A stretch of DNA of 64,000 nucleotides from Allium sativum (Eukaryota > Streptophyta > Magnoliopsida > Asparagales > Amaryllidaceae): positions 149,848,197 to 149,912,196 of the forward strand of contig CM060924.1 of NCBI GenBank assembly GCA_030737875.1, in the 5' to 3' direction. The notes beneath the pieces were generated by a model. It made no database searches. It saw nothing but the letters and a program-made list of their open reading frames with translations, and was not told the DNA's origin. Shown piece by piece: positions 49,145 to 58,625 of this stretch; position 1 is the first letter of the stretch, and each line of letters begins with the position of its first letter. The translations under genes and the position numbers were made by a program.

Positions 49145-50378
49145 TGTAACGTCCCGCATTTTTATCGGTTTATATTTGAATATTTAAATCAGTTTAAATA
49201 TTGAATTAATAATATAAATGGATTTATATATTAATTAAAATGGAGTTGAACGTATAAAAATATATATTAAATATAATCGAGCCCGTAATATTGCTGCAGT
49301 TTGTAATTTAACGTTCTGAACTTCAACTGAGTGTACTGGATTCGTTATAAACCGGATTTCTACGAAACAAGAAACATAGGAATCTGTTTAACAATATCTA
49401 TCTACCGGAAGTGGAAAATGGTGATTTCGTCGAATATATTGCAAGATATGTTCAAATCAAATATTCGAAAAGTCGCTATGAAATCGTATATCGACCATAA
49501 CGGTTTATTCGATATAACTAGATATCGGATTCGAATTTGAACAAGGTTTTATTGAGGTGCAGTGATAATTTAATTTTTAGAATTTTACTGTAATTTTTAA
49601 TTAATTAAATATGCAACTTTTTATTTGGAGTATTGTGCACCCTGTAACAACATTTTGGGGTTTCACAATATGAGTTAACCTACCGATATTATTATATATT
49701 TGGGATCGTGACACCACGCTGGACACGACTGTATTTTTATTTCTGTCCGTAATGGTCCGTATATAAATGAAATTTTTGATAGCAGGGTACGCTGAATTTT
49801 ATAACTAAAAACTTAATAGCAAAGCAAGAGGATATTTCGAAACATACACCATCCTTTCACACTCAATGCACTGTCTAACTTACTCTCTCTATGCAGCTAC
49901 CCGTAAATTGCGAGGACCTATGGTTTAAAAAGCATGACACCCCATTCTGTACAGTATATAAAAAAGGACAACCTACCCTAATAGTAGAGGATGCGGCACC
50001 CTTCCATTTCTTATCAAGATTAAATGCGCAGCATACCCTATTGCGTGTAAGCTACGTGATGAGTGGACAACGCCACATACCCTAAACCACGTCCTAGGGT
50101 GCGTTCTTAACGAACGTGAGCGTGGCATTTGAGCGTGGCATTTGAGCGTGCCATTTGAGCGTCGTAGTGTAGCGAAGGGGAATTGTGTTTTTAGCGTCGA
50201 ACGGGGTATTTGAGCGTGGTATTTGAGCGTAGTATTTAATTGTTAAATTAATGGTTTTGATTTAATTAAATTCTAATTGCATCAAACTATAACGACAACA
50301 TATTCCATAACACGACCATGTTTTTCATAAAACATAAAGAACACAACGGTACTGGAATTAAAACAAATACATGAAAAT

Positions 50379-51170
50379 CTACAATAAACGACGATGAGGT
50401 AATAAGTTCAACTCCAATGAAATAAAGGCACATAAGCCCTCATCGCTAAGCTCCTGAGCAATATCAACATTCCGCTCATCATTGCGAAAAATCGTCAGAA
50501 TCTCCCAAAGATCCACACGCATCCCCGATCTCCGAACAAGCTTCAAACAACTAGCAGCAAGCTGTCTCGTATGGTCGGTCACCCACGAGCTGGCACACTC
50601 TGCCAGTCTGCGCCTAGAGGGCTGACCAGACGGTGGATCGCCCGAAGCCATCCAACCAGTATATAAACTCGCGTCCCCGGAGGAGAAAGAACCAGCTGCT
50701 GCAGGCGCTGGTGGAGGTGCTGGTGCAGTAGGAGGCGCAACCTGAGGAATCGGATACGCACAAGTATCTTTCCGCAAACAACCCTCGAACATAATGTCAT
50801 TCTCTCGAAACATCATCAGCGAGTGCTTCCAAAATTTTCTGAATCGTCTGCCACCGCCGGTACTCCAAAATTCATCAGGACCGTCTAGATAATCGAACTC
50901 CTCATTCCATACACCCCCAGGTGTTCTAAGAAGCATGTCCCAGTCATGAAAAGCTCGCTTCATGTTGTCCCATTTGTTTTTAATCTGGTTTTCTGTGAAC
51001 TCCAGATTAAAACGGTTGTTCATTGTTGTTGCGACTGTTGCGTAGAACCCACTGACGCTTGTATCACGCTCCGCTATGAACTCAACGCAAACATCTATGA
51101 AATCGGACTCCCGGTCGTTCGTCCAATTCGCAAAAGGCTGCGAGGTAGCAGTGGTGGAAGTGGAAGCCAT
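50379..51170 (-). CDS. Myb/SANT-like DNA-binding protein (Harbinger ORF1-type)
   Basis: About 263 aa from the chosen ATG at 51170. PIF/Harbinger elements encode two proteins: a DDE transposase and a Myb/SANT-like partner that binds element DNA and helps bring the transposase to the ends. This one has the partner features: NWTNDRESDFIDVCVEFI near the N-terminus, then ENQIKNKWDNMKRAFHDWD and TPGGVWNEEFDYL, a trihelix-like Myb/SANT module over residues of about 12-110. A proline/alanine linker follows (APPTAPAPPPAPAAA), then a C-terminal segment (DIAQELSDEGLCAFISLEL). The frame is also open upstream to an ATG at 51233, but the sequence before 51170 is TTTGTTTACGCAG, a good 3' splice acceptor, and would translate to a hydrophobic stretch, so it is more likely the end of a 5'-leader intron. 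No stop or frameshift is seen. A domesticated host gene is unlikely inside intact element ends. Confidence 0.82.
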   Translation of the reverse strand: MASTSTTATSQPFANWTNDRESDFIDVCVEFIAERDTSVSGFYATVATTMNNRFNLEFTENQIKNKWDNMKRAFHDWDMLLRTPGGVWNEEFDYLDGPDEFWSTGGGRRFRKFWKHSLMMFRENDIMFEGCLRKDTCAYPIPQVAPPTAPAPPPAPAAAGSFSSGDASLYTGWMASGDPPSGQPSRRRLAECASSWVTDHTRQLAASCLKLVRRSGMRVDLWEILTIFRNDERNVDIAQELSDEGLCAFISLELNLLPHRRLL

Positions 51171-51334
51171 CTGCGTAAACAAAAAAAAAATCAAAAAAAA
51201 TATATATGGTAGAGAATTGAAAAATAAACTCAACTATAATTTTTTTTACAGTTTTTGCAGCTCGAAATTGCTCAAAAAATTCGAAATAAGGCGTAAAAGG
51301 GGAGAGGTTTCGGGTTGGAATGAGGAGGAAAAGG

Positions 51335-51466
51335 GGGGGTCGTTCTTATAGTCAGCGAAACGATACGTTGGAAAATTAACCGTTGGCGTCCGACACGTCT
51401 GGGGGTCGTTCTTATAGCCAGCGAAACGAAACGTTGGAAAATTAACCGTTGGCGTCCGACGCGCCG
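51335..51466. repeat. 66-bp tandem duplication in the Harbinger element
   Basis: Two units beginning GGGGGTCGTTCTTATAG start at 51335 and 51401 and run through CGTTGGCGTCCGAC. They differ at a few positions. Confidence 0.85.
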
Positions 51467-51505
51467 GACGCGTCGGACGCCAACGGTTATTTTTCCAACG
51501 TTCGA
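51431..51505. repeat. Long inverted repeat (hairpin) in the Harbinger element
   Basis: Arms of about 34 bp include CCGTTGGCGTCCGACGCG and its complement CGCGTCGGACGCCAACGG around a 5-base centre (CCGGA). They extend outward through TTTTCCAACGTT with one or two mismatches. Confidence 0.85.
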
Positions 51506-51840
51506 GAATCGTGGAATCTGGAAGGGGTAAAATGTGCTCGCGTCCCATGCGTCGGACGCCAAAAAAAAAATGAGCGTGTCAAATTTTGGCTGTGAACACA
51601 CCCCTAGAATTGGGAAAAAACAAAAAGGCCTACCAACCTATGTAGTCTTTTTCTTTACATCATGATAATGGCGTGGTAACCTGTCCCATACCGCAAACCT
51701 CACTTAGAGAATAACACCTACCTTACTAATATTGTCCTTATCTTCTCAACTCACGTGTATATATATGGATGCTCCTTCTCCCCATTTTCTTTGATTCCTG
51801 AAAACAAAACTTCCCTTCTAAAAACGCAGCTCTTTATTCC

Positions 51841-52023
51841 TATGAAGTATACAAATGAAAGATAGGCTTCTGTCTTGTTCAAGTATATTGTTATGTAACA
51901 TTCATGGGCCTGGGCTAAAGCCCAAATATTAAGTCATGCTGTAAAAACTTGTAACGTGTATAAATACACGATGTAACTCTACAACAAAGACATAATAAAA
52001 ATTCTGTTCTTCAAAATCTTTTA
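51841..52023 (+). mobile_element. Copia 5' LTR
   Basis: 183 bp, TATGAAGTATAC to AAATCTTTTA. A TATA box (TATAAATA) is at 51959-51966, and TGGGCC/AGCCCA motifs lie at about 51907-51923. Confidence 0.95.
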
Positions 52024-52036
52024 TGGTATCAGAGCC
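52024..52036 (+). promoter_or_regulatory. Copia primer-binding site
   Basis: TGGTATCAGAGCC, directly after the LTR. Initiator tRNA-Met complement. Confidence 0.93.
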
Positions 52037-52478
52037 AAAAGAGCTTAACAGCAATCAAGAAAAAAAATCAAAACAAATCAGAGTAGCTGCAATTCTGTTT
52101 TAAAACAGAGATCCGTCAGATTTTGTTATCATCATCCAGATCCCTCCTATCAAAAACAGAATTTCTGTTTTATCATTTAGGAGTTGCTACTCAATAATAA
52201 TAGTTTGTGCCACGCCTATCATTTCAAGCTGCATCAAACTATCATATTAAGTCTGATAAAAGAAAAGTTCTGAAGTCTTGAAGTTGATCAAGAAACTCAA
52301 GAAAAGAGAATTTGCTGTAAAGAAGTGCCATACCAGAGTGCTTCATCAGAAAGAATCAACCCAAAGGGATTAACAATCATCATCTGAAGCTCTTCAGGTT
52401 GCAACATCTACAGCCACATAATTTTTCAAGAATTACTCAATTCAAAGCCTCAAGATACAGTGCTGTTTTGTCATCATC

Positions 52479-55400
52479 ATGGTGGATGATCATAACTCTT
52501 CAACAATTCCTCCTGGAAATCAACCACCAATTACTCCTGGAAATTCATCTGCAAATCAAAACCAATCAGCATTAGTGGATCAAAACATGTCAAGTGCAGA
52601 ATCTCTTGTTAAAACAGGTATAAATCCACAGACTCAACTAATTACCATTCACCTCGAAGAAAACAACTACTTGCTATGGAAATTGCAAGTAGAGACAACC
52701 ATTCAAGGCTATGGTCTTGAAGGATACATTCTTGGTACTATTGCTATTCCACCTAAGTTCATAACTGATGCTAATAATAGGGTAGTTAGCAATGATGATT
52801 ATGTCAAATATCATAGACAGGATAGACTAATCTGTGCATGGTTATTATCATCTATAAGTGAAAAGATCTTATCTCAAGTAATTGGGTGTAAAACAGCCTA
52901 TGATATTTGGACAACCATAGAAAAGTCTTTTAATACTCAATCATCAGCAAAGACAATGTTCTATAGAAACCAATTACAGACTGCCAGGAAAGATAATCTG
53001 TCTATGAGAGAATACTTAACAAAAGTTAAAGGAATATGTGATCATCTTGAGGCAGCAGGTCAAAGAATCAGTGATTCTGAGCACATTTTATCAATTCTAA
53101 ATGGACTGGGTGAGGAGTATGAAGCTGTTGTAGCAGTTATCACATCTCAAAAAGTGACTAGTTCTATGGAAGATGTACACTCTATTCTTCTTGCACATGA
53201 GGCAAGAATTGAAACAAAAAGATCATAACTAAATGAATTATCTGCTAATGTTGCTGAAATCAAAAACAAGAACCAAAACAGAGGAGATTCTTTTAATCAA
53301 AGAGGAGGCTCTTCTAATAGAGGCAGAGGAAGAGGAAGGTGGAGCAATAATAATAACAGACCCAAGTGTCAAATTTGTGGAAAAATAGGGCATACAGCTG
53401 TGAAGTGCTATTTCAGGTTTAATAACAATTATGTTGGTGGTGAAACACAAAACAGTCAAAGAAAAACAAATCCTACAGCAAATCTGGCAAATGTTGAAAC
53501 TGACAGTCAAAGCAATATGTCAAGAAACAGCCAAACAGATGACATTGGAGATGATAATTGGTATCTAGATTCAGGTGCTACTAATCATATCACAAATAAT
53601 CTCAACAATCTCAATCTAGGCCAAAGGGAGTACAAAGGTATGAATTCTTTACGTATGGGTAATGGTAGCAGCGCAAACATTACACATATTGGCTTTGGCA
53701 GCATAAAAGGTAAAAAGCAACTATACCTCAATGATCTACTTATGGTTCCTCATATAAAAAAGAATTTACTCAGTGTATCACAGTTTGCTAAAGACAATAA
53801 TGTGTATTTTGAATTTCATCCACATCATTGTTTAGTTAAAGATTTATTGACTGATGAAATTATTTTGCAGGGTAAAACATGCAATGGACTGTACAAATTT
53901 AATGATGTGAATACTGCAAGTAATGGTCAAGAGGAAAACAGTTGCTACCTATCAGAAATTAATGATAAAATCAGTGTATTTGATTTATGGCATATAAAGC
54001 TTGGTCATGCTAATGCAAATGTTGTTAAGAAAGTTTTAGACACAAACAAAATTTTACATAACAGTATCCCTATGCCATATGTTTGCACTTTCTGTCAAAT
54101 GGGCAAAAGTCACAAGTTGCCATTCACAAATTCTTTAACTAATTACACTAAACCATTTGAACTTGTTGCAGCAGACCTATGGGGTCCTGCTTCAACAAAT
54201 TCAGACTATGGCTTTAACTATTATATTTCCTTTGTTGATTCCTATTCTAGATATACTTGGATATATTTTTTAAAATCCAAGTCTGAAACCAGTAAAGTTG
54301 TCATTCATTTTATTAATCAAGCTGAAAAACAAACAGGTGAAAGTTTGAAAATACTACAAACTGATGGAGGTATGGAATTTAAACCTTTAGGTGAATACTT
54401 TCAAAAGAAAGGTATAATTCATAGATTAAGTTGTCCATATACCTCTGAGCAGAATGGTTTGGTTGAAAGAAAGCATAGGCATATTGTGGATTGTGGTCTT
54501 ACTTTATTAGCTCAGAGTAATTTAACTATGAAATTCTGGCCTGATGCTTTTAGCACTTCTGTATATCTAATAAACAGGTTGCCAACCAAAACTTTGAACA
54601 ATAAAAGTCCTCTAGAATCTTTATATAATATTAAACCTGATTATGACAGGCTCAAAGTCTTTGGTTGTCTATGCTATCCATACTTAAGGCCATATAATAC
54701 TCATAAACTAAATTTTAGATCCTCAGCATGCACTTTTATAGGATATGCAAGTGACCAGAAAGGTTACAAATGTCTTGATGAAAAAGGCAAACTCTACATT
54801 AGTAGACACGTTGTGTTTAATGAAAAGGTATTTCCTTTTAAAAATAAAGACATAACTACTACACAAAAAGTATACAATCCAAAGAAGTCAATACCAGGAA
54901 TACCTCTGTACTCTGACAACAGTACTGAAGACACTGGTGATGGTAGCTCAGACTCTTCTCAACAGCATGTATCATCATCAAGCAATGAGACATCTGAGCC
55001 TTCCAATCAACCCAGCAACAATCAGCAACAACGTGAATATCTACAACATGACTCAAGTTCAGAAGCTAGAAATGATCAATCAGATACTAGGAATGATAAT
55101 AATGAAACTCATGAACAGAGTGAACAAATTCAGACAGGTCATCCAATGATCACTAGATCAAAAAAGGGTATTTTCAAGCCTAAAGTTTATAATGTTATTA
55201 GCAATACAGATGAACCAGCAAATTACAATCAAGCCATTAGCAACCAGAACTGGAAACAAGCCATGGATGATGAATATCAAGCCTTGATAAAGAACAAGAC
55301 TTGAACACTTGTTAAAGCCCCAGCAGACAAAAATATAATAGATAGCAAGTGGACATACAGGCTAAAAAGAAATGCTGATGGGTCAATACATAAATACAAG

Positions 55401-56930
55401 GCAAGACTTGTCGCTAGAGGCTTCACACAACAATATGGTTTTGATTTTGAAGAGACATTTTCTCCCGTTGTTAAACCAACAACTATAAGAATAGTTCTTA
55501 CCATAGCTCTACACAACAATTGGAGGATACAACAGCTGGATGTAAACAATGCATTTCTGAACAGTGACTTAAAGGAGGAAGTATACATGAGTCAACCTCA
55601 GGGATATCAGAAGAATGGAGAGCTTGTTTGTAAATTAAATAAAGCAATTTATGGGCTTAAACAAGCTCCCAGAGTCTGGATTGATAAATTGAAACTTACT
55701 TTAATAAAATTAAAGTTTCAATCTACCAAATCAGATCACTCTCTGTTTGTCAAAATTACTGATAATATAACTATTTTTGTTTTGATATATGTGGATGATT
55801 TAATCATTACAGGAAATAGTGAAATTGAAATCAGAAAACTCATTCAGATTCTTGACAGACAGTTTTCAATCAAAGACTTGGGGGAGCTCAATTATTTCTT
55901 AGGCATTGAAGTTATTAAAACATCAAAATCAGAACTATTTTTGAGTCAAAAGAAATATATCAATGAAATTCTTGTTAGAGCAAAGATGGAAGCTGCAAAT
56001 GCACTACCTACACCAATGATAACAAATCATCAACTATCTAAATACAGGGGAGAAAACATTGTCAATATCAGACAATATAGAAGTCTAGTTGGAGCATTAC
56101 AATATGCTACCATTACTAGACCTGAAATAACATACTGTGTTAATAAACTTTCACAATTTATGCAGGAGCCAAAAGAAGATCATTGGAAGGCAATGAAAAG
56201 AGTGCTCAGATATCTAAAGGGAACTATGGACTATGGTTTACACTTCACACAAAGCAAGCAACTCAATATTATTGGATATAGTGATGCAGACTGGGCAACT
56301 GACCCTGATGACAGAAGATCAACTTCAGGCTACTGCATTTATTTAGGAAATAACCCTATATCATGGTGTGCTAAAAAACAATCTACAGTCTCAAGATCCA
56401 ATACCGAATCTGAATTCCGAAGTATTGCTAATGCAACTGCTGAAATTATGTGGGTACAATCACTTCTAAGTGAACTCAAAGTTACAATTTCAAAGCAGCC
56501 AGTACTATGGTGTGACAATCTAAGTGCAGTATCATTATCATCTAATCCTATACTGCATTCAAGAACCAAGCACATGGAAATTGATCTATATTTTGTTCGA
56601 GAACAAGTAATCAAGGGAAAACTTCAAATAAATCATGTTCCAGCAAATTATCAGATAGCAGATATTCTTACAAAGCCATTATCAAACAAAATTTTTGCCA
56701 GATTAAGATCTGAACTTAAAGTAATGGAAAGATCAAACCTTGGAGAGAAAGCAAAGCTTATAAACTCAGATCTGAAACCTGTAATGTCTGACAAATCTAT
56801 ATGGAGGCCAACGCAAGCCAACAGTTCAAGTATTGAAGACGTAAAGCCTGCAAAGCAAATCAGCACCTCACATCCAGAAATTGAGAGCATTCGAGGCAGA
56901 GACCACTTAAACGAAGCAAGTATAGGCTGA
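52479..56930 (+). pseudogene. Ty1/copia gag-pol polyprotein with two in-frame stops
   Basis: One frame of 1484 codons encodes the whole copia replication machinery, in the copia order gag, protease, integrase, RT, RNase H. Gag has ENNYLLWKLQVETTIQGYGL near residue 65 and an RGRGRGR stretch before a CQICGKIGHTAVKC zinc knuckle (C at about 297). Protease shows DSGATNH (about 364). Integrase has an H-H-C-C zinc region (LWHIKLGH, then CTFCQMGK) and the core DLWGP, QTDGG and NGLVERKH (about 567-663). RT has DVNNAFL and YVDDL (about 1103). RNase H has YSDADWA (about 1266), TESEF and WCDN. Stops are TAA at 53226-53228, before the zinc knuckle, and TGA at 55302-55304 at the start of RT, where relatives usually have tryptophan. 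With both, this copy cannot make a full polyprotein. Otherwise it is well preserved, consistent with its 2% LTR divergence. Confidence 0.95.
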
Positions 56931-57054
56931 ATTCTCGCCATCGCCTGCAAATACTTTGAGATCGAGGCTGATTCATACTAGTTTCCAAGGAGATTTATCA
57001 AATTTCATTTGCTTAAGATGTGGCGGCGGACATTAGAAACCCTAGCTTTCATTT

Positions 57055-57063
57055 GCGGGGAGA
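57055..57063 (+). promoter_or_regulatory. Copia polypurine tract
   Basis: GCGGGGAGA ends at the base before the 3' LTR. Confidence 0.8.
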
Positions 57064-57246
57064 TATGAAGTATACAAATGAAAGATAGGCTTCTGTCTCG
57101 TTCAAGTATATTGTTATGTAACATTCATGGGCCTGGGCTAAAGCCTAAATATTAAGTCATGCTGTAAAAATTTGTAACGTGTATAAATACACGATGTAAC
57201 TCTACAACAAAGACATAATACAAATTCTGTTCTTCAAAATCTTTTA
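57064..57246 (+). mobile_element. Copia 3' LTR
   Basis: 183 bp, 4 substitutions relative to the 5' LTR and no indel. Confidence 0.95.
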
Positions 57247-57282
57247 ATTCCCTTCTCGTTCAGCGCTTCGCTTCCCACTTCG

Positions 57283-57290
57283 TATAAATA
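57283..57290 (+). promoter_or_regulatory. TATA box of element C 3' LTR
   Basis: TATAAATA. After removing the two inserts it is 1217-1218 bp into the LTR, matching the 5' copy. The copia insertion separates it from the C U3 region. Confidence 0.6.
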
Positions 57291-58193
57291 TAACAAAAAG
57301 AACACTGTTCGTTCTTTCTTCTACTACAAGCACCAGTGGGTAAATACATAGATATTTGTATCAAGTCGGGATCTCAGCGAGGTCGTTGGTGGAAAATTCC
57401 GGCGAACTATGTCAGAAAGGGATGCTACTATCGCCGGCAAAAAGGTGAAAGGTATATAGGAGTTAGTTTACAAAAGGAGGGAGAGAGAAAGAAGAACAGT
57501 AGGAGAAAAACTGGAAAGGTGAAGTCCGAAGTGGGAGAATCACTGCAAGTTGTGAAAACAGTATTTCTTTTGTAAAACAAAGGAAGAGGCATGATGGAGT
57601 TTCAATGGTGCACGGTTCATGGGGAGGCTTGGGCGAGCTTCTGCGTTGGGGTGGCTACTGTTTTGATGGAATATGGAAACCAACGAAGGAGAACACGGTG
57701 GTGCCATTTATTTTGGTGAAGAGGAGAATATTGGTCTCACGTTAGAAAATAGAAGAAAAGTCATGTTCATGACGAGTTTAGCGGGAAGTATACGCTGGTG
57801 TGCAAATCAGGATGAAGAAGAATACAAAGGTGTGTCTGTTCTGTGCGGTAAGGTGTGTAACTGGTTTTTAGTGGGTGCGACAGTCTGTAATCAAGGGGAA
57901 TACGACAGTTCTGTGCATGGATGGAGTTGCGTACGGTAGAAGGAGTGTTCGGACGAGTTGGTTCTGGCAAGTGTCGAGGGATGGAAGCATGGTTCTGTTC
58001 ATAATATATAATGACCGGAGGAGGGGTGTGTTTTGTGAAGAGCATGAACCGAAGTATTGCTATGCAGAGAAAGAAAATGTTGAAGGCGCAGTAAAACTGG
58101 CAGGGAAGGTGATTATGCGTGCTATATATATATCGGTGAATGAAGCCATGAAGGAGTTTATATATGAAGTGATATGCGAAAGGGTCCATGTGT

Positions 58194-58440
58194 CACTACC
58201 AACTTTGAGGGAATTAGAGGCACCAAAGTAGAGGCCAAAAAAATGTTTTGCCTCTAATTATACTTCATTTGGGGCAAAAATTTTATTAGCCTTTACTAAT
58301 TAACTATAGAGGCAATAATAACCGCACCATAAAATAATTGAAGGCAGAATTAAAGTTGGCCTCCAATTATATCTATTTGGGCAAAAATGAACGCCCCTAA
58401 TGTTTTGTCAAACTTTTGGCCCACCAAGCACTAAAATTTG
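58194..58440. repeat. CACTA subterminal repeats
   Basis: TAGAGGC and GCCTCTA words in both orientations: TTAGAGGCACC near 58209, GTAGAGGCC near 58228, TTGCCTCTAATTATA near 58248, CTATAGAGGC near 58306, GGCCTCCAATTATA near 58358 and others. Such arrays normally bind the element's TNPA-type protein. Confidence 0.65.
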
Positions 58441-58625
58441 AGAGACCCGCTAGAATACCCATTAGCTCCAGGTATTGTCTCATCGTTCTCAAATCCATCT
58501 TCTAACAAATCGATCTATCGTTCTGGAAAATATAAAATCAGAATAAAATCCAAGTGAATCGAGACTCTTGCTGGGATCCAATCGAACGCTCTTCACCTTA
58601 ATAGAACGCCATGGTAAGTATTTAT
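58441..58625 (+). other. Possible first exon and splice donor within the CACTA element
   Basis: A leader-like stretch ends in GAACGCCATG followed at once by GTAAGTATTT. An ATG (58610-58612) right before a strong donor is compatible with a phase-0 first intron. The position, about 0.4 kb inside the terminus, suits a transposon gene start. No protein can be assigned. Confidence 0.35.

Larger units (their letters stand above)
50097..51603 (-). mobile_element. PIF/Harbinger-type DNA transposon carrying only the Myb-like ORF
   Basis: CTA duplications at 50094-50096 and 51604-51606; the C 5' LTR shows the empty site (CGTCCTAGTATTGGG, about 43952). Imperfect terminal inverted repeats read GGGTGCGTTC on the left and GGGTGTGTTC in from the right. 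The 3-bp duplication and these ends fit PIF/Harbinger. Left subterminal repeats of TTGAGCGTGGCATT lie at 50118-50240. With 1507 bp and no DDE transposase frame, the element is non-autonomous unless a transposase is supplied in trans. Confidence 0.85.
51841..57246 (+). mobile_element. Ty1/copia retrotransposon with short LTRs and non-TG/CA ends
   Basis: ATTCC duplications at 51836-51840 and 57247-57251; the C 5' LTR shows the empty site (CTCTTTATTCCCTTCTC, about 44183). Two 183-bp LTRs differ at 4 positions. Primer site, gag-pol and polypurine tract are all in place. The LTRs run TATGAAG to CTTTTA, not TG to CA. It sits about 31 bp upstream of the TATA box of the C 3' LTR. Confidence 0.95.
43007..58193 (+). 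mobile_element. Element C: non-autonomous long-LTR retrotransposon, 3' LTR split by three insertions
   Basis: 5' LTR 43007-47977 (4971 bp), interior 47978-49144 (1167 bp), 3' LTR from 49145. In the window the 3' LTR matches the first 2.1 kb of the 5' LTR once the Harbinger and copia inserts are removed, then stops at 58193 where a CACTA element begins. I counted about 20 mismatches in the first 390 or so aligned LTR bases. No gag-pol is present. Confidence 0.9.
49145..58193 (+). mobile_element. Element C 3' LTR, interrupted and cut short
   Basis: LTR sequence occupies 49145-50096, 51607-51840 and 57252-58193 (the joins include target duplications). The remaining 2.85 kb or so expected from the 5' LTR would lie beyond the CACTA element. 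Confidence 0.88.

Noticed and set aside
33319..52036. TGGTATCAGAGC matches considered as tRNA genes
   Set aside because: They are 12-13-bp primer-binding sites directly after LTR ends, with no cloverleaf around them.
54859..56950. Minus-strand frames within the copia pol region
   Set aside because: They are shadows of the well-supported plus-strand polyprotein.
44611..57939. An 88-aa frame present in both C LTRs (44611-44877 and 57673-57939)
   Set aside because: It is shared because the LTRs are copies. The protein differences between the two are many and mostly non-synonymous for the number of base changes, with no sign of constraint. It also has no recognisable domain.
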